Assembly (NCBI RefSeq): GCF_001425705.1
Contig: NZ_LMDC01000023.1
Coordinates: forward strand, 659,079 to 723,078
Direction of reading: 5' to 3'
Source of the DNA: Pelomonas sp. Root1217
Lineage (GTDB): Bacteria; Pseudomonadota; Gammaproteobacteria; Burkholderiales; Burkholderiaceae_C
Length of the DNA: 64,000 bases
A program made the position numbers and the translations under genes. The notes under the pieces were generated by a model. That model was not told where the DNA came from. It saw only the letters and a program-made list of their open reading frames with translations, and did no database searches. Below are positions 34,496 to 43,728 of the stretch, one piece after another. The stretch's first letter is position 1. Every line of letters begins with the position of its first letter.

Positions 34496-37400
34496 ATGAT
34501 CCACCGCACCCTGACGCTGGCCCTGTGGCTGCTGACCGCATGGGCCCCCGTGGCCTTGGCGCAGCCGGTGTCCAGCGCGCTGGAGCCCCAATTCGCCAGC
34601 GTGCCGGTACCGCGCGACGTCGTGGGCAGCCTGGCTCAGGACCGCCAAGGCCTGATCTGGGTCGGCACCAGCGACGGCCTGGCGCGCTTTGATGGCTACC
34701 GCCTGCGCCCCATCGAGCGCGAAGGCGCCACACCCGTGCAGCGCAACCTGGGCTGGGTGCGCTCGCTGGCGCCCGCCGCAGACGGCGGTATGTGGATTGG
34801 CACCGAGGTCAACGGCCTGGCACGCTACGAGCCTGCCTTCGACCGGGTGCGCATGCTGGGCAGCGGCAGCGAGCGCGCCACGCCCATCCGCGCGCTGGCG
34901 GAGGACGACGCCGGCCGGGTCTGGGTGGGCACGCTGGGCCAGGGCCTGCTGCGCTTTGAGCCGAAAACCGCGCGCTTCGAGACCGAGCCGCTGCGCGTCG
35001 ACGGCGAAACCGAACGCCGCGTGCTGGCGCTGGCCGTGGGCCGCGACGGCGCGCTGTGGGCTGGCCACTGGCGCGGCCTCGCCCGGCGCGACGCGCAGGG
35101 CGGCTGGGCAACGCTGGCCTTGCCCGACAACGCCGTCATCGGCATCAGCACTCTGCTGGAGGACCGCGCTGGCCGGCTCTGGTTCGGCAGCGTGGACGGC
35201 CGGGTCGGCCGGATCGAGGCGAACGGCCAGCCGCGCTGGCTGGCGGCGCGCTTCAAGGGTGGCGTGCAGGCGCTGGCGCAGAGCCCCGACGGCACGGTCT
35301 GGGCCGGCCTGAACGACGGCATCGCCTGGCTGGACGGCGACAGCGGCGCGCTGCTGCGCCAGTTGCGCCACAACCCGCATCTGCCCGGCGGCCTGGCCGG
35401 CAATGACGTCAACGTGCTGCTGCGCGACCAGACCGGCACCATGTGGGTGGGCGGCTATGGCGTGGGCCTGCAGCGCCACCAGCAGCATCCGGCCCTGGCC
35501 GTGCGCGGCCCCGATGCCGACCCCCGCAGCCCGCTGGCCAGCAGCGACCTGCGCGGCCTGCTGCCCCGCCGTGATGGCCTGCTCATGGTGGCCACGCACA
35601 GCGGCCCGGTCGCCCTGCTGGATGCGCAGCTGCGCACCGTCGGCCGCTGGCCGCGCGAGGCCGACACGCCGGTGGACAACCTCGCCGAAGGGCCGGACGG
35701 CAGCGTCTGGCTGGTGGCCAACGGCCGCCTGGAGAAGCGCGAGCCGCGCAGCGCCCGCCTGCTCGCCAGCTGGGCGCTGGAGGGCGGCCGCGCCCACCGC
35801 GTGCTGGTGCTGCCCAACAGCGAGGGCGGGGAGGTCTGGGTCGGCATGCAGGACGGGCTCTACCGCCTGCCGTCGCCCAAGGCCCGCATCGAGCGGGTGC
35901 GCCGTGCGGATGGCGAGCCGCTGCGCGGCGGCGTGCATGCGCTGCGCGTGGAGGCCCGCAACGGCCAGCTTTGGGTCGGCGCGCTGGCCGGCCTGTTCCG
36001 TTGGGACGGCCAGCGCCTGGCCGAGGTGCAGGGCGCGCCCGGCGAGGCGCTGGGCTTTCCTGCCGTGCTCGGCCTGCTGCACACCCGCGACGGCAGTCTT
36101 TACGTGGACACCGCCGTCAGCGGCCTGCACCGGCTCAAGGGCTATGACGCGCAGGGCCGGGCGCGCTTCGAACGCATCAGCGAGCGCATGGGCGCGCCGG
36201 GCCGGCCCTTCGGTGTCAACCTGCACGAGGACGCCAAGGGCCGCGTGTGGAGCCAGCAATCCGTCTACGACCCGAACGCCAACCGCCTGGACGAGCTCTC
36301 TGGTGCCGAGGGCCCGCCGATGGGCACGCCGCGCTTCTTCGCCGACGCCGCCCTGCCCGACGGCCGCCTGGTCTTCTGCGGCAGCCGCGGCCTGCTCGTC
36401 ATCGAGCCGCTGGCTTTCATGCCTTCGCGCTATGCGCCGCCGGTGGTCGTCAGCAGCCTGCGCCGCGATGGCCAGCTCTTCCAGCCGGACCAGGACCTGA
36501 AGCAAGGCTTGAAGCTGCCGGCCGGTACCCGCAGTGTGGCCGTCGAGTTTGCAGCGCTGGACTACATCGACCCGGCCAAGCTGCGCTACATGATGCGCCT
36601 GGCGGGCTGGGACGCCGAATGGACGTTCACCGACGCCAGCGCCCGTTTCGCCAGCTATGGCGGCCTGCCGCCGGGCCGCTACCGGCTGGAGGTGTACGCC
36701 ACCAACCATCATGGCCTGTGGGGCGACCGCCCGCTGCTGCTCGACATCGAGCTGCTGCCGGCCTGGTGGCAGACGCGCTGGGCCCAGGCCGGCGCAGTGC
36801 TGGCGCTGCTTGGCCTCGGGTGGGCGCTGTTGCGCTGGGTTGTGGCGCGGCGCACCGCGCAGCTGCGCCGACGCGAAACGGCGCTGCAGGCCCTGGTGGA
36901 GCAGCGCACCACGGAGCTGCGCGAGGCCAGCACCACCGACCCGCTGACCGGCCTGCGCAACCGCCGCTACCTGGACTCGCGGGTGACCTCGGACCTGCAG
37001 CTGTGCCTGCGCCACTACACCGAGCCGCGCCACAGCAGCCCCGATCGTCACCGCGACGACGAGGCCGACCTGCTCGTCATGCTGATGGATCTCGATCACT
37101 TCAAGCGCATCAACGACCGCCACGGCCACGCTTCGGGCGACCTGGTGCTGGTCGAGTTCGCACGCAGACTGCGCATGGTGTTCCGGGAGAGCGACGTGCT
37201 GGTGCGCTGGGGCGGCGAGGAATTCCTGGCCCTGGCCCGCGGCGGCGCACGCAGCGGCGCCACGGAGCTGGCGGCGCGCTTCAATGCCACCGTGCGCGAG
37301 CAGCCCTTCACGCTGGCCGACGGCAGCACGCTGGCTGTCACCGTGTCCATCGGCTTTGCCGTATTTCCCCTGGACCCCGAAGCGCCCCGGGCCTGGGACT

Positions 37401-37570
37401 GGGACGCCACGCTCAGCCTGGCCGACACCGCCCTGTATGCCGCCAAGGCGCAGGGCCGCGACGGCTACCTGGGCGTGCTGCGTGCCGACGGCCTGCGGCC
37501 CGACGAGCTGGCCCTGGACAACGACGCCTGGCCCGATGAGCCGCGGCTGCAGGTGCGGCGCAGCGTGTGA
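34496..37570 (+). CDS. Two-component-type beta-propeller diguanylate cyclase
   Basis: This 1024-residue membrane protein has a signal peptide (IHRTLTLALWLLTAWAPVALA), a large periplasmic propeller (about 40-640) made of repeats such as DRQGLIWVGTSDGLARFDG, a Y_Y_Y domain (about 670-755, SVAVEFAALDYIDPAKLRYM), one transmembrane helix (about 766-785), a short coiled coil and a GGDEF domain. Its active site is RWGGEEFL (about 904-911). It should sense an extracytoplasmic signal and make cyclic di-GMP. The start at 34496 is chosen for the signal peptide. No I-site (RxxD) was noticed upstream of the active site. Confidence 0.9.
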   Translation: MIHRTLTLALWLLTAWAPVALAQPVSSALEPQFASVPVPRDVVGSLAQDRQGLIWVGTSDGLARFDGYRLRPIEREGATPVQRNLGWVRSLAPAADGGMWIGTEVNGLARYEPAFDRVRMLGSGSERATPIRALAEDDAGRVWVGTLGQGLLRFEPKTARFETEPLRVDGETERRVLALAVGRDGALWAGHWRGLARRDAQGGWATLALPDNAVIGISTLLEDRAGRLWFGSVDGRVGRIEANGQPRWLAARFKGGVQALAQSPDGTVWAGLNDGIAWLDGDSGALLRQLRHNPHLPGGLAGNDVNVLLRDQTGTMWVGGYGVGLQRHQQHPALAVRGPDADPRSPLASSDLRGLLPRRDGLLMVATHSGPVALLDAQLRTVGRWPREADTPVDNLAEGPDGSVWLVANGRLEKREPRSARLLASWALEGGRAHRVLVLPNSEGGEVWVGMQDGLYRLPSPKARIERVRRADGEPLRGGVHALRVEARNGQLWVGALAGLFRWDGQRLAEVQGAPGEALGFPAVLGLLHTRDGSLYVDTAVSGLHRLKGYDAQGRARFERISERMGAPGRPFGVNLHEDAKGRVWSQQSVYDPNANRLDELSGAEGPPMGTPRFFADAALPDGRLVFCGSRGLLVIEPLAFMPSRYAPPVVVSSLRRDGQLFQPDQDLKQGLKLPAGTRSVAVEFAALDYIDPAKLRYMMRLAGWDAEWTFTDASARFASYGGLPPGRYRLEVYATNHHGLWGDRPLLLDIELLPAWWQTRWAQAGAVLALLGLGWALLRWVVARRTAQLRRRETALQALVEQRTTELREASTTDPLTGLRNRRYLDSRVTSDLQLCLRHYTEPRHSSPDRHRDDEADLLVMLMDLDHFKRINDRHGHASGDLVLVEFARRLRMVFRESDVLVRWGGEEFLALARGGARSGATELAARFNATVREQPFTLADGSTLAVTVSIGFAVFPLDPEAPRAWDWDATLSLADTALYAAKAQGRDGYLGVLRADGLRPDELALDNDAWPDEPRLQVRRSV

Positions 37571-37639
37571 GCGCCAGGGCTGGCGGCGGGCTCCAGCGGC
37601 GCCGCAAAATGCGCGCTTTCAAGACAACCCACGTCCACG

Positions 37640-38164
37640 ATGCACCGCACCCTCACGCTGACGGCCTGCCTGCTGGCCAGCTTCGCCGCCGAGGCCGTGT
37701 CGACGACCGCGCAGATCACCGCCCAGTCGGCCCTGCTGGGCGTGCAACTGGCCGCCAAGCATCGCGAGGCCAAGGGCGGCCTGCCCGCCGCGCAGAACGC
37801 CTGCATCCAGGCCCTGCAGCCCAGCGAGTTCTACGAGACGACCGAACGGGTGGTCACGACGTCGCTGAGTGCCAGCGAAGTGGCTGCGGCCGACCGGTTT
37901 TTCAGCTCGGTCCCGGGCCACAAATACGCCAGGCAGGGCCTGCTGGGCATCTACACGGCGCTGGGCGAAAAGGCCCCCGAGCCCCTGCCCGCCATTTCGG
38001 CAGCCGAAGTCAAGGCCATCGACGCCTTTGCCGCCTCGCCGGCCGGGCAGGCCCTGTTCACCCGCCAGGTCCTGCAATCACCGGCGGCCCGCGACGCCTA
38101 TGACGGCCGCGCCCGTGAGCTGATCACGCGCTGCCAGGCCGCGAAGCCGGATCGCGCGGACTAG
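37640..38164 (+). CDS. Secreted DUF2059-like protein
   Basis: This 174-residue periplasmic protein has a signal peptide (HRTLTLTACLLASFAAEA). The helical body with FFSSVPGHKYARQGLLGIYT and IDAFAASPAGQALF resembles DUF2059 proteins, which have no known function. Its signal peptide and 40-base leader resemble those of the preceding diguanylate cyclase gene. The stop overlaps that of the convergent UDG-fold gene by 4 bases. Confidence 0.65.
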   Translation: MHRTLTLTACLLASFAAEAVSTTAQITAQSALLGVQLAAKHREAKGGLPAAQNACIQALQPSEFYETTERVVTTSLSASEVAAADRFFSSVPGHKYARQGLLGIYTALGEKAPEPLPAISAAEVKAIDAFAASPAGQALFTRQVLQSPAARDAYDGRARELITRCQAAKPDRAD

Positions 38165-38760
38165 CGCCCCGTGTCCCGGGCCGCCAGCGCCGCCGCCACC
38201 GCCAGGCGCAGGGCCGGCAGTACCTCCGCCTCAAACCAGGGCCGGTCCTTGAGCCAGCGTTGGTTGCGCGGGCTGGGATGAGGCAGCGGCAGCAGGCCAC
38301 GGGCCAGGCCGTCGCGCCAATCCGTCACGCATTCATTGACCGAGGCCTTGCGCGGCAGGTGCCAGGCCAGGGCGTATTGGCCGATGGCCAGCGTCAGGCG
38401 GATCCGGGGCAGCGCGTCCAGCACTCGCTGGCGCCACAGCGGCGCGCACGCCGGGCTCGGCGGCAGGTCGCCCGAAGGCCCCGTGCCCGGGAAGCACATG
38501 CCCATCGGCAGGATGGCAAAACAGGCCGGGTCGAAGAAGGTCTCGCGCGACACGCCCAGCCAGTGGCGCAGGCGGTCGCCGCTGACATCGTCGAACGGCC
38601 GGCCCTTGGCGTGGGCGATGCGGCCGGGCGCCTGGCTGGCGATCAGGATGGGCGCGCGCCGGTCGAGCTGAAAGATGGGCTTGGCGCCCAGTGGCAGGTC
38701 CGGCTCGCAGTGCGTGCAGGCGCGCAGCTCGGGCAGCAGCCGCCGCAGCGCCGTGGTCAT
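38161..38760 (-). CDS. Uracil-DNA glycosylase-fold protein
   Basis: This 199-residue cytoplasmic protein contains LIASQAPGRIAHAKGRPFDD (the water-activating loop region of UDG-fold enzymes), LAIGQYALAW, and LPLPHPSPRN, the uracil-pocket HPSPRN motif. CTHCEPDLPLG near the N-terminus carries a Cys pair. It may belong to the UDG-like family of unclear activity rather than to canonical Ung. Frame continues open upstream through repeat copy C, so the start at 38760, just inside the unique sequence, is the sensible one. Confidence 0.75.
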   Translation of the reverse strand: MTTALRRLLPELRACTHCEPDLPLGAKPIFQLDRRAPILIASQAPGRIAHAKGRPFDDVSGDRLRHWLGVSRETFFDPACFAILPMGMCFPGTGPSGDLPPSPACAPLWRQRVLDALPRIRLTLAIGQYALAWHLPRKASVNECVTDWRDGLARGLLPLPHPSPRNQRWLKDRPWFEAEVLPALRLAVAAALAARDTGR

Positions 38761-38777
38761 GGCAGGCCGATTTCTCG

Positions 38778-38871
38778 CGGGCCGAGCGACGGGCCGCTCC
38801 CTAGCCGGCCCGCTCTGGCGATGTGCTTGCCGGTCGAACCGGCAAGCATCGCCGTCCCCCCGGGGGACCGG
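38778..38871 (-). repeat. Dispersed hairpin repeat, copy C
   Basis: Reverse-strand copy, the closest match to A: both have the intact CTTGCCGG/CCGGCAAG stem and share AGCCCCTCGTCCA just 5' of the element (38881-38896 here, 6154-6167 at copy A). A CCAAGG/CCTTGG stem occupies the place of copy A's CTTGCTGG/CCAGCAAG stem. Confidence 0.75.
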
Positions 38872-38896
38872 CCAAGGTACTCCTTGGACGAGGGGC

Positions 38897-39589
38897 TCAC
38901 AAGTGTTTGCCAAGAAAACGCATCGTCCGGTCCCAGGCCAGCTGCGCCCAGGCCGCGTCGTACTGCGTCTTGGCGATGCGCCCGGGGCCCTGCGCGGTCT
39001 CGTTGGCAAAGGCGTGGCGAGCAAGGTAGCGGTGGCCTTCGTAGCGCACGCCCGCCTCCTTCAGCTTGGCTTCCAGCACGTCCACCTGGTCGATGGCGAA
39101 GAACTCGTCCTGCTCGGCCCAATGCGCCTGCACGGGCAACTTCAGCTTGGCCGCATCGATGGCCTTGGCCGGCGGCATGCCGTACCAGACCACCGCCGCG
39201 TCGGCCTCTGACGAGCCTTGCGCCGACAGCCAGGTCAGCGCGCCGCCCATGCAAAAGCCGGTGATACCGACCTTGCCACTGCCGAGCTTCAGGGCTTTCA
39301 GGTGGAGCAAGGCGCCGCGGATGTCCTGCGAGGCGGCGTCGGCGAAATCGAGGTCGGACTTCAGGTGGTTGGCCTCTTCCTCCTCAACGGTGCTCTTGCC
39401 GCGGTAGAGGTCGGGCACAAGCGCCGTGAAGCCAGCCGATGCGAAGCGCTCGGCGACGCCGCGGATCTGGTCATTCAACCCCCACCATTCCTGGATGACG
39501 ACGATGGCGCCCAGCGGACGGGCCGCCTCGGCGAGATGGCCGGGCGAGGACGCGCCGTCGGGGCGCTGGAACTGAATTCGCTGGCTCAT
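38897..39589 (-). CDS. Dienelactone hydrolase family protein
   Basis: This 230-residue cytoplasmic alpha/beta hydrolase has the dienelactone hydrolase triad pattern: nucleophile Cys113 in GFCMGG, Asp in WAEQDEFF and His in ARHAFAN, with the auxiliary Glu in VIQEWWGLN. It would open lactones or esters of aromatic degradation or detoxification. There are no catabolic neighbours, so it is probably a general hydrolase. It is separated by 60 bases from the prsT-like gene upstream of it. Confidence 0.88.
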   Translation of the reverse strand: MSQRIQFQRPDGASSPGHLAEAARPLGAIVVIQEWWGLNDQIRGVAERFASAGFTALVPDLYRGKSTVEEEEANHLKSDLDFADAASQDIRGALLHLKALKLGSGKVGITGFCMGGALTWLSAQGSSEADAAVVWYGMPPAKAIDAAKLKLPVQAHWAEQDEFFAIDQVDVLEAKLKEAGVRYEGHRYLARHAFANETAQGPGRIAKTQYDAAWAQLAWDRTMRFLGKHL

Positions 39590-39649
39590 GGGAAGTCTCC
39601 GGTACGGGTGGCGAAGCGCAAAGGCTAGCGCAAGGCCCCCGGGGAGATT

Positions 39650-42484
39650 TCAGCGCTGTGCTTCCAGACGTTGCAGCAGGGCCTGCGCCGCTGGGCGGTC
39701 GAAGGCGGCCTGCGGGTCGGCCAGCGCGGCACGCAGTTCCTGGCGGGCCTCCTCGCGGCGCCCCAGTTGCGCAAGCACGCTGGCGAGGTGGTAGCGGACC
39801 CCGGCCGACGCCGGATCGCGGAGCCGGGCGTCGCGCAGCAGCTGCAGTGCCCGCTCGTGCTGGCCCTGCACCGCGTGGGCCCAGCCCGCGGTGTCGAGGA
39901 TGGCGGCGTTGGTGGGTTCGCGCTTGAGCGCCTCCTGAGCAAGCGCCAGCGCACCGGGGTCCTTCAGCTGCAGCAGCACCTCGGCCAGGTTGTTGCGCAC
40001 CGCGTTCGAGCCGGTCTGCTGCAGCAACTGCTCGTAGTGCCGGCGGGCGTCGGCCCAGCGGCCGTAGGCCACCAGGCTCTCGGCCAGCGCATTGCGCACG
40101 ACGGCATCGTCCGGATGCCGGGCCAGCCACTGCTCCAGCAGCGCCAGGTTGCGCGCGGCGTCCACCTGGCCGACCTGGGCGGCGTACAGGCGCAGCAGGT
40201 TCTCGGCGCCGGGTGCCAGGCGCTGGGCCTGGGTGAAGGCGTCGATGGCAACGGCCGTCTGGCGGCGGGCCAGCGCGGCCTGGCCCAGTAGGCTGTAGCC
40301 CAGGGCGGACTGGGGCTGTTGCTGCACAAGGCGGCGCGCGCGGGCCTCGGCGTCGGCGACGTCGCCGGCGAGCAGCGCGGCCTCGACCCGCAGGCGCTGC
40401 AGCGTCGTCTGTGCGGGTTGCAGCTGCAAGGCCTTGTCGAGCGTGAAGCGCGCGCCCGGCGCGTCGCCGGCCCGCATCTGCAACCGGCCCGCCACGGCCA
40501 GGGTGGTCATGTCCTGGTCGGCCAGCCGGCCGGCCTGCACGAGCAGCGGCCGGGCCGCGGCCGCATCGCCATCGGCCAGGGCCGCGCGGGCGGACAGCAG
40601 CAGCGCGCCAACGTGTTCGGGTGCACGGCCGAGCAGGGCCTTCGCGGCCACGCGGGCTTCGCCGGCGCGGTGCTGGCGCAGCAAGAACTCGACCAGCGCA
40701 GCCTGCGGACGCAGATCCTGCGGGCCGGCCTTGGCCAGGGCTCGCTCCAGCAGGGCCTGGGCCTCGGCCGGCCGGTTGCGGCCTTCCTCCAGGGCCGATA
40801 GCGCCAGGCAGGCATCCACCGCGAGCTGTTCCGCCTTGACCATGGCCTGCAGGCGAGCCGCGGCGGCATCCACGCGGCCGAGCTGGCGCTCCGCCTCGGC
40901 CAGCATCAGCCGTGCCGGATGCAGCTCGGGGTCGAGCTTCAGGCCCTCCTCCAGCAGCGGCGGCACGGCGGCGGCCCGGCCGGCGGCGAGCAGCACGCGG
41001 GCCAATTGCAGGCGCACAACCTGCTCGCGCGGCTGGCGCTTGAGCTGCTCGGTCAGCACGCCGACGGCCGCCTGCTGGCCCGCGGCGTCGCCGCGCTCGA
41101 CCAGGGCCCCGGCAAGGGCGAGCGCGGCGTCGACCTGCCTCGGGTCCTGTTTGAGTGCCGCCTGGAAGGCCTGGATCGCAGCGTCGGCCTGGCCCTGGTG
41201 CAGCAACGCCTGGCCCAGCGTCGTGAAGAAGGCTGGGGATTCCTGGCTGCGCAGCGCCTCGCGCATCAGTGCGACGGTCTGCTCGGTCTGGCCGGCCGCC
41301 AGGCGCGCCTGGCCCAGCAGGTTCAGCGCGTCGGCCTGGCGGGGCTGCTCGGCCAGCGCCGCCTCCAGCGCCGCGATGCCGGCGGCCGTCTGGCGCTGGC
41401 TCAGGTAGAGCCGGGCCAGCAGCGTGGCGCCAGCGGCGCCGCCCTGTGCGCTGCGGTAGCGCTCGAGGTAGCTCTTGGCCTGGTCGGCCTCGCCGAGGGC
41501 GACATGGGCCAGGCCGCCCAGCAGCAGCATGCGCGGTCGAAAGCGCAGCTGGCTCTCGGGCTGGGGGTCGATCTGGGCGGTCACGCGGCGCAGTGCCGCG
41601 GTCATTGCGGCACGGTCGCCGCGCTGGCCGGCTTCCAGCGCCTGCAGGTAAGCCACGCGCGGGTCCTGGCCATGGTCGGTGCCGAGCTGGCGCAGCTCGG
41701 CGCGCAGGTCGTCCCAGCGCGCCTGCTGCAGCAGCAGCTGGGCGCGCATCAGGCGGGCCTCCAGATGCTTGGCATCGGCCGCCAGCACCCGGTCGAGCGC
41801 GCCGAGCTGGGCGTCCGCCGGCGCGCCTTCAGCCTGCAGCAGCTGCGCCTGGGCCAGGCGCGCGTCGGCGGCGTCGGGTGCCAGGCGCAGCGCGCGCTCC
41901 ACGGCAGCGGCGGCCTCGCGGCGCTGGCCGAGCTTCAGGCGCATCGGCAGTTCGGCCAGTGCGCCGGCGAGGTTGCCGGGGGCTTCGGCGCGCAGCACGT
42001 CCAGCTCGGCCAGCGCGGCCTCGGGGCGGCCCAGCTCGAACTGGGCCTGGGCGCGGGCCAGCAGCAACTGGTGGCGGGCGGAGTCGTGCAGCCGCGCCGG
42101 CGCCAAGCGTGCGTCAGCCAGCAGCTGGCTGTGCTTGCCCAGCAGCAGCTGGGCGCGGCTCAGCGTCGCGGCCAGGTCTTCGATGGGCACGCCGCGAGAC
42201 AGCGCACGCTCGGCGGCGGCCTCGGCGCCGGCGGCGTTGCCGCCCTCGAGCAGCACCTTGCTCAGCAGCACTTCGGCCAGCAGCAGGTCCGGGTCGGTGA
42301 TGAGGGCCTTGCGCACCTGCTCCAGCGCGCAGGCCAGGTCACGCTTGTCGAAGCACTTCTCGCCGGTGTCGAAGAAGTGGTAGGCCAGGTCATGCTTGCC
42401 GGTCGTGTCGCCGGGCGCGGTGGCCAGGGCGCCGGCAGCCCACAGGGCCAGCAACAGGCCCGTCAGCCGGCACGCGGGGCGCAT
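39650..42484 (-). CDS. prsT: PEP-CTERM system TPR-repeat protein
   Basis: This 944-residue secreted or lipid-associated protein has a signal peptide (RPACRLTGLLLALWAAGALA) followed by about 20 tetratricopeptide repeats across the whole length. The opening YHFFDTGEKCFDKRDLACAL matches PrsT, the large TPR protein linked to exosortase XrtA and exopolysaccharide export in Gram-negatives. The next gene upstream encodes a PEP-CTERM protein 6 bases away, which supports the identity. No exosortase or polysaccharide cluster is present in the window. Confidence 0.8.
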   Translation of the reverse strand: MRPACRLTGLLLALWAAGALATAPGDTTGKHDLAYHFFDTGEKCFDKRDLACALEQVRKALITDPDLLLAEVLLSKVLLEGGNAAGAEAAAERALSRGVPIEDLAATLSRAQLLLGKHSQLLADARLAPARLHDSARHQLLLARAQAQFELGRPEAALAELDVLRAEAPGNLAGALAELPMRLKLGQRREAAAAVERALRLAPDAADARLAQAQLLQAEGAPADAQLGALDRVLAADAKHLEARLMRAQLLLQQARWDDLRAELRQLGTDHGQDPRVAYLQALEAGQRGDRAAMTAALRRVTAQIDPQPESQLRFRPRMLLLGGLAHVALGEADQAKSYLERYRSAQGGAAGATLLARLYLSQRQTAAGIAALEAALAEQPRQADALNLLGQARLAAGQTEQTVALMREALRSQESPAFFTTLGQALLHQGQADAAIQAFQAALKQDPRQVDAALALAGALVERGDAAGQQAAVGVLTEQLKRQPREQVVRLQLARVLLAAGRAAAVPPLLEEGLKLDPELHPARLMLAEAERQLGRVDAAAARLQAMVKAEQLAVDACLALSALEEGRNRPAEAQALLERALAKAGPQDLRPQAALVEFLLRQHRAGEARVAAKALLGRAPEHVGALLLSARAALADGDAAAARPLLVQAGRLADQDMTTLAVAGRLQMRAGDAPGARFTLDKALQLQPAQTTLQRLRVEAALLAGDVADAEARARRLVQQQPQSALGYSLLGQAALARRQTAVAIDAFTQAQRLAPGAENLLRLYAAQVGQVDAARNLALLEQWLARHPDDAVVRNALAESLVAYGRWADARRHYEQLLQQTGSNAVRNNLAEVLLQLKDPGALALAQEALKREPTNAAILDTAGWAHAVQGQHERALQLLRDARLRDPASAGVRYHLASVLAQLGRREEARQELRAALADPQAAFDRPAAQALLQRLEAQR

Positions 42485-42490
42485 GCGGGC

Positions 42491-43567
42491 TCAGCGGGCG
42501 CCGCGGCGGCGGCGGGCCCAGCCAGCGCCCCCCAGCGCCGCCGCGACCAGGGCCAGCGAGGCGGGTTCAGGCACCTTGTTGGTGGTCAGGTTGCCTGTGA
42601 AGTTGTAGAGGTGGACCTGGGCGCCGCTGGCATTGAGGGTGTCGACGATGACCGAGCCCTCGATGTCGGCGTTGTTCTTGAAGGCCGCCTGCGTGGCCAG
42701 GACGCTGCCGCCGAAGTTGTTGTTGATCGTGACGCTGGTGGCCTTGTTGAAGTTCCAGACCGCCGCGTTGGCCAGCTTGCCGCTGGCGCTGCCGCCCAGG
42801 AAGTTGGCGCCGACCACCACCGAGCTCAGGTCGCTGTTGAAGATGAAGGTCGAGGCATTGCCGAGGTTGAACTCGAACTCGCTGGCGCCCAGCACCTGGG
42901 CGCCGAAGCTGCCGCTGAGGTTGAAGACCGCGCGGCCGCTGGCGTCGGCCACGGCGGTGAAGACCGCCTTGCCGCCCTGCAGGCTGACCGCGCTGGTGGC
43001 CGACAACGCGGCCAGCTGGCTGGACAGGCCGCTGAGCACGGCGCTCATATTGGTGGAGCTGGCGGCGTCCAGCGCGGACTGCAGCTTGGCGTCGCCGGCC
43101 AGGTTGGTGACCTTGCCGCTGTTGAAGTTGGTCGCCGTGGCCGAGCCGGCGACGTAGGCGCCGCCGCTGTTGCCGTTGAAGCTGACCGCGTTGGTCGAGC
43201 CCTGGACCACGCCGCCACCGTTGTTGATCGTCGTGCCGCTGAGGTTGCCGGACGTGACGACGCCCACGGCGGCCGAGCCGTTGTTGTTGACGCTCACGTT
43301 GCTGGCGGAACCGATGACCGTCAGCGCGGCGTAGTTGGACACCGGGATGGGACTGTCGTTGGCGAACTCGGCGCCGCTGCCGCCGACGAAGTTGCCACCG
43401 ATCCAGCCGCGGCCATGCACGTGGGTGCTGCTGCTGCCGCCATGCAGCGCCACCAGGTTGAACTGCTGCAGCACCTGCTGCCCGGTCAGCGGTGCGAAGC
43501 CCGCATGGGCCGCGCCGCACAACAGCAGGCCGGAAACGAAGGCAGCAAGCGGAGCAGACGGGCGCAT
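42491..43567 (-). CDS. Choice-of-anchor A PEP-CTERM surface protein
   Basis: This 358-residue protein has a signal peptide (RPSAPLAAFVSGLLLCGAAHA), a low-complexity body rich in Asn, Gly, Ser and Thr with GRGWIGGNFVGG and repeated strand patterns typical of choice-of-anchor A proteins, and a C-terminal PEP-CTERM tail (VPEPASLALVAAALGG, then WARRRRGAR). The VPEP motif is the exosortase recognition site, so it should be released to the surface or exopolysaccharide matrix. An ATG 11 codons upstream (43600) is an alternative start. It is co-transcribed with prsT. Confidence 0.88.
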   Translation of the reverse strand: MRPSAPLAAFVSGLLLCGAAHAGFAPLTGQQVLQQFNLVALHGGSSSTHVHGRGWIGGNFVGGSGAEFANDSPIPVSNYAALTVIGSASNVSVNNNGSAAVGVVTSGNLSGTTINNGGGVVQGSTNAVSFNGNSGGAYVAGSATATNFNSGKVTNLAGDAKLQSALDAASSTNMSAVLSGLSSQLAALSATSAVSLQGGKAVFTAVADASGRAVFNLSGSFGAQVLGASEFEFNLGNASTFIFNSDLSSVVVGANFLGGSASGKLANAAVWNFNKATSVTINNNFGGSVLATQAAFKNNADIEGSVIVDTLNASGAQVHLYNFTGNLTTNKVPEPASLALVAAALGGAGWARRRRGAR

Positions 43568-43728
43568 ATCCAGAAGCGGAAGAAATGACAAGGCTGTCAT
43601 TCTAGGGATGGCGACTGCCGCTCCACCCCCGCAGCCGGAGGGGATCACCGCGTGCATTCGTGCGGATTCGCACCCGATGACCGGGTTTTTCCCAGGGCGG
43701 CGACAATGCCCCCTTGACGCCCCTCATC

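Noticed and set aside
34286-37129. 947-codon reverse frame antisense to the diguanylate cyclase
   Set aside because: The forward strand has signal peptide, propeller repeats, Y_Y_Y and GGDEF; the reverse product is low-complexity.
40919-43588. 889-codon forward frame over prsT and the PEP-CTERM gene
   Set aside because: It is antisense to TPR repeats and a VPEP-tailed protein; Gln/Gly/Ala/Leu-rich, with no domains.
43601-43728. FMN riboswitch ahead of ribA
   Set aside because: The leader is too short and lacks the conserved RFN-element blocks.
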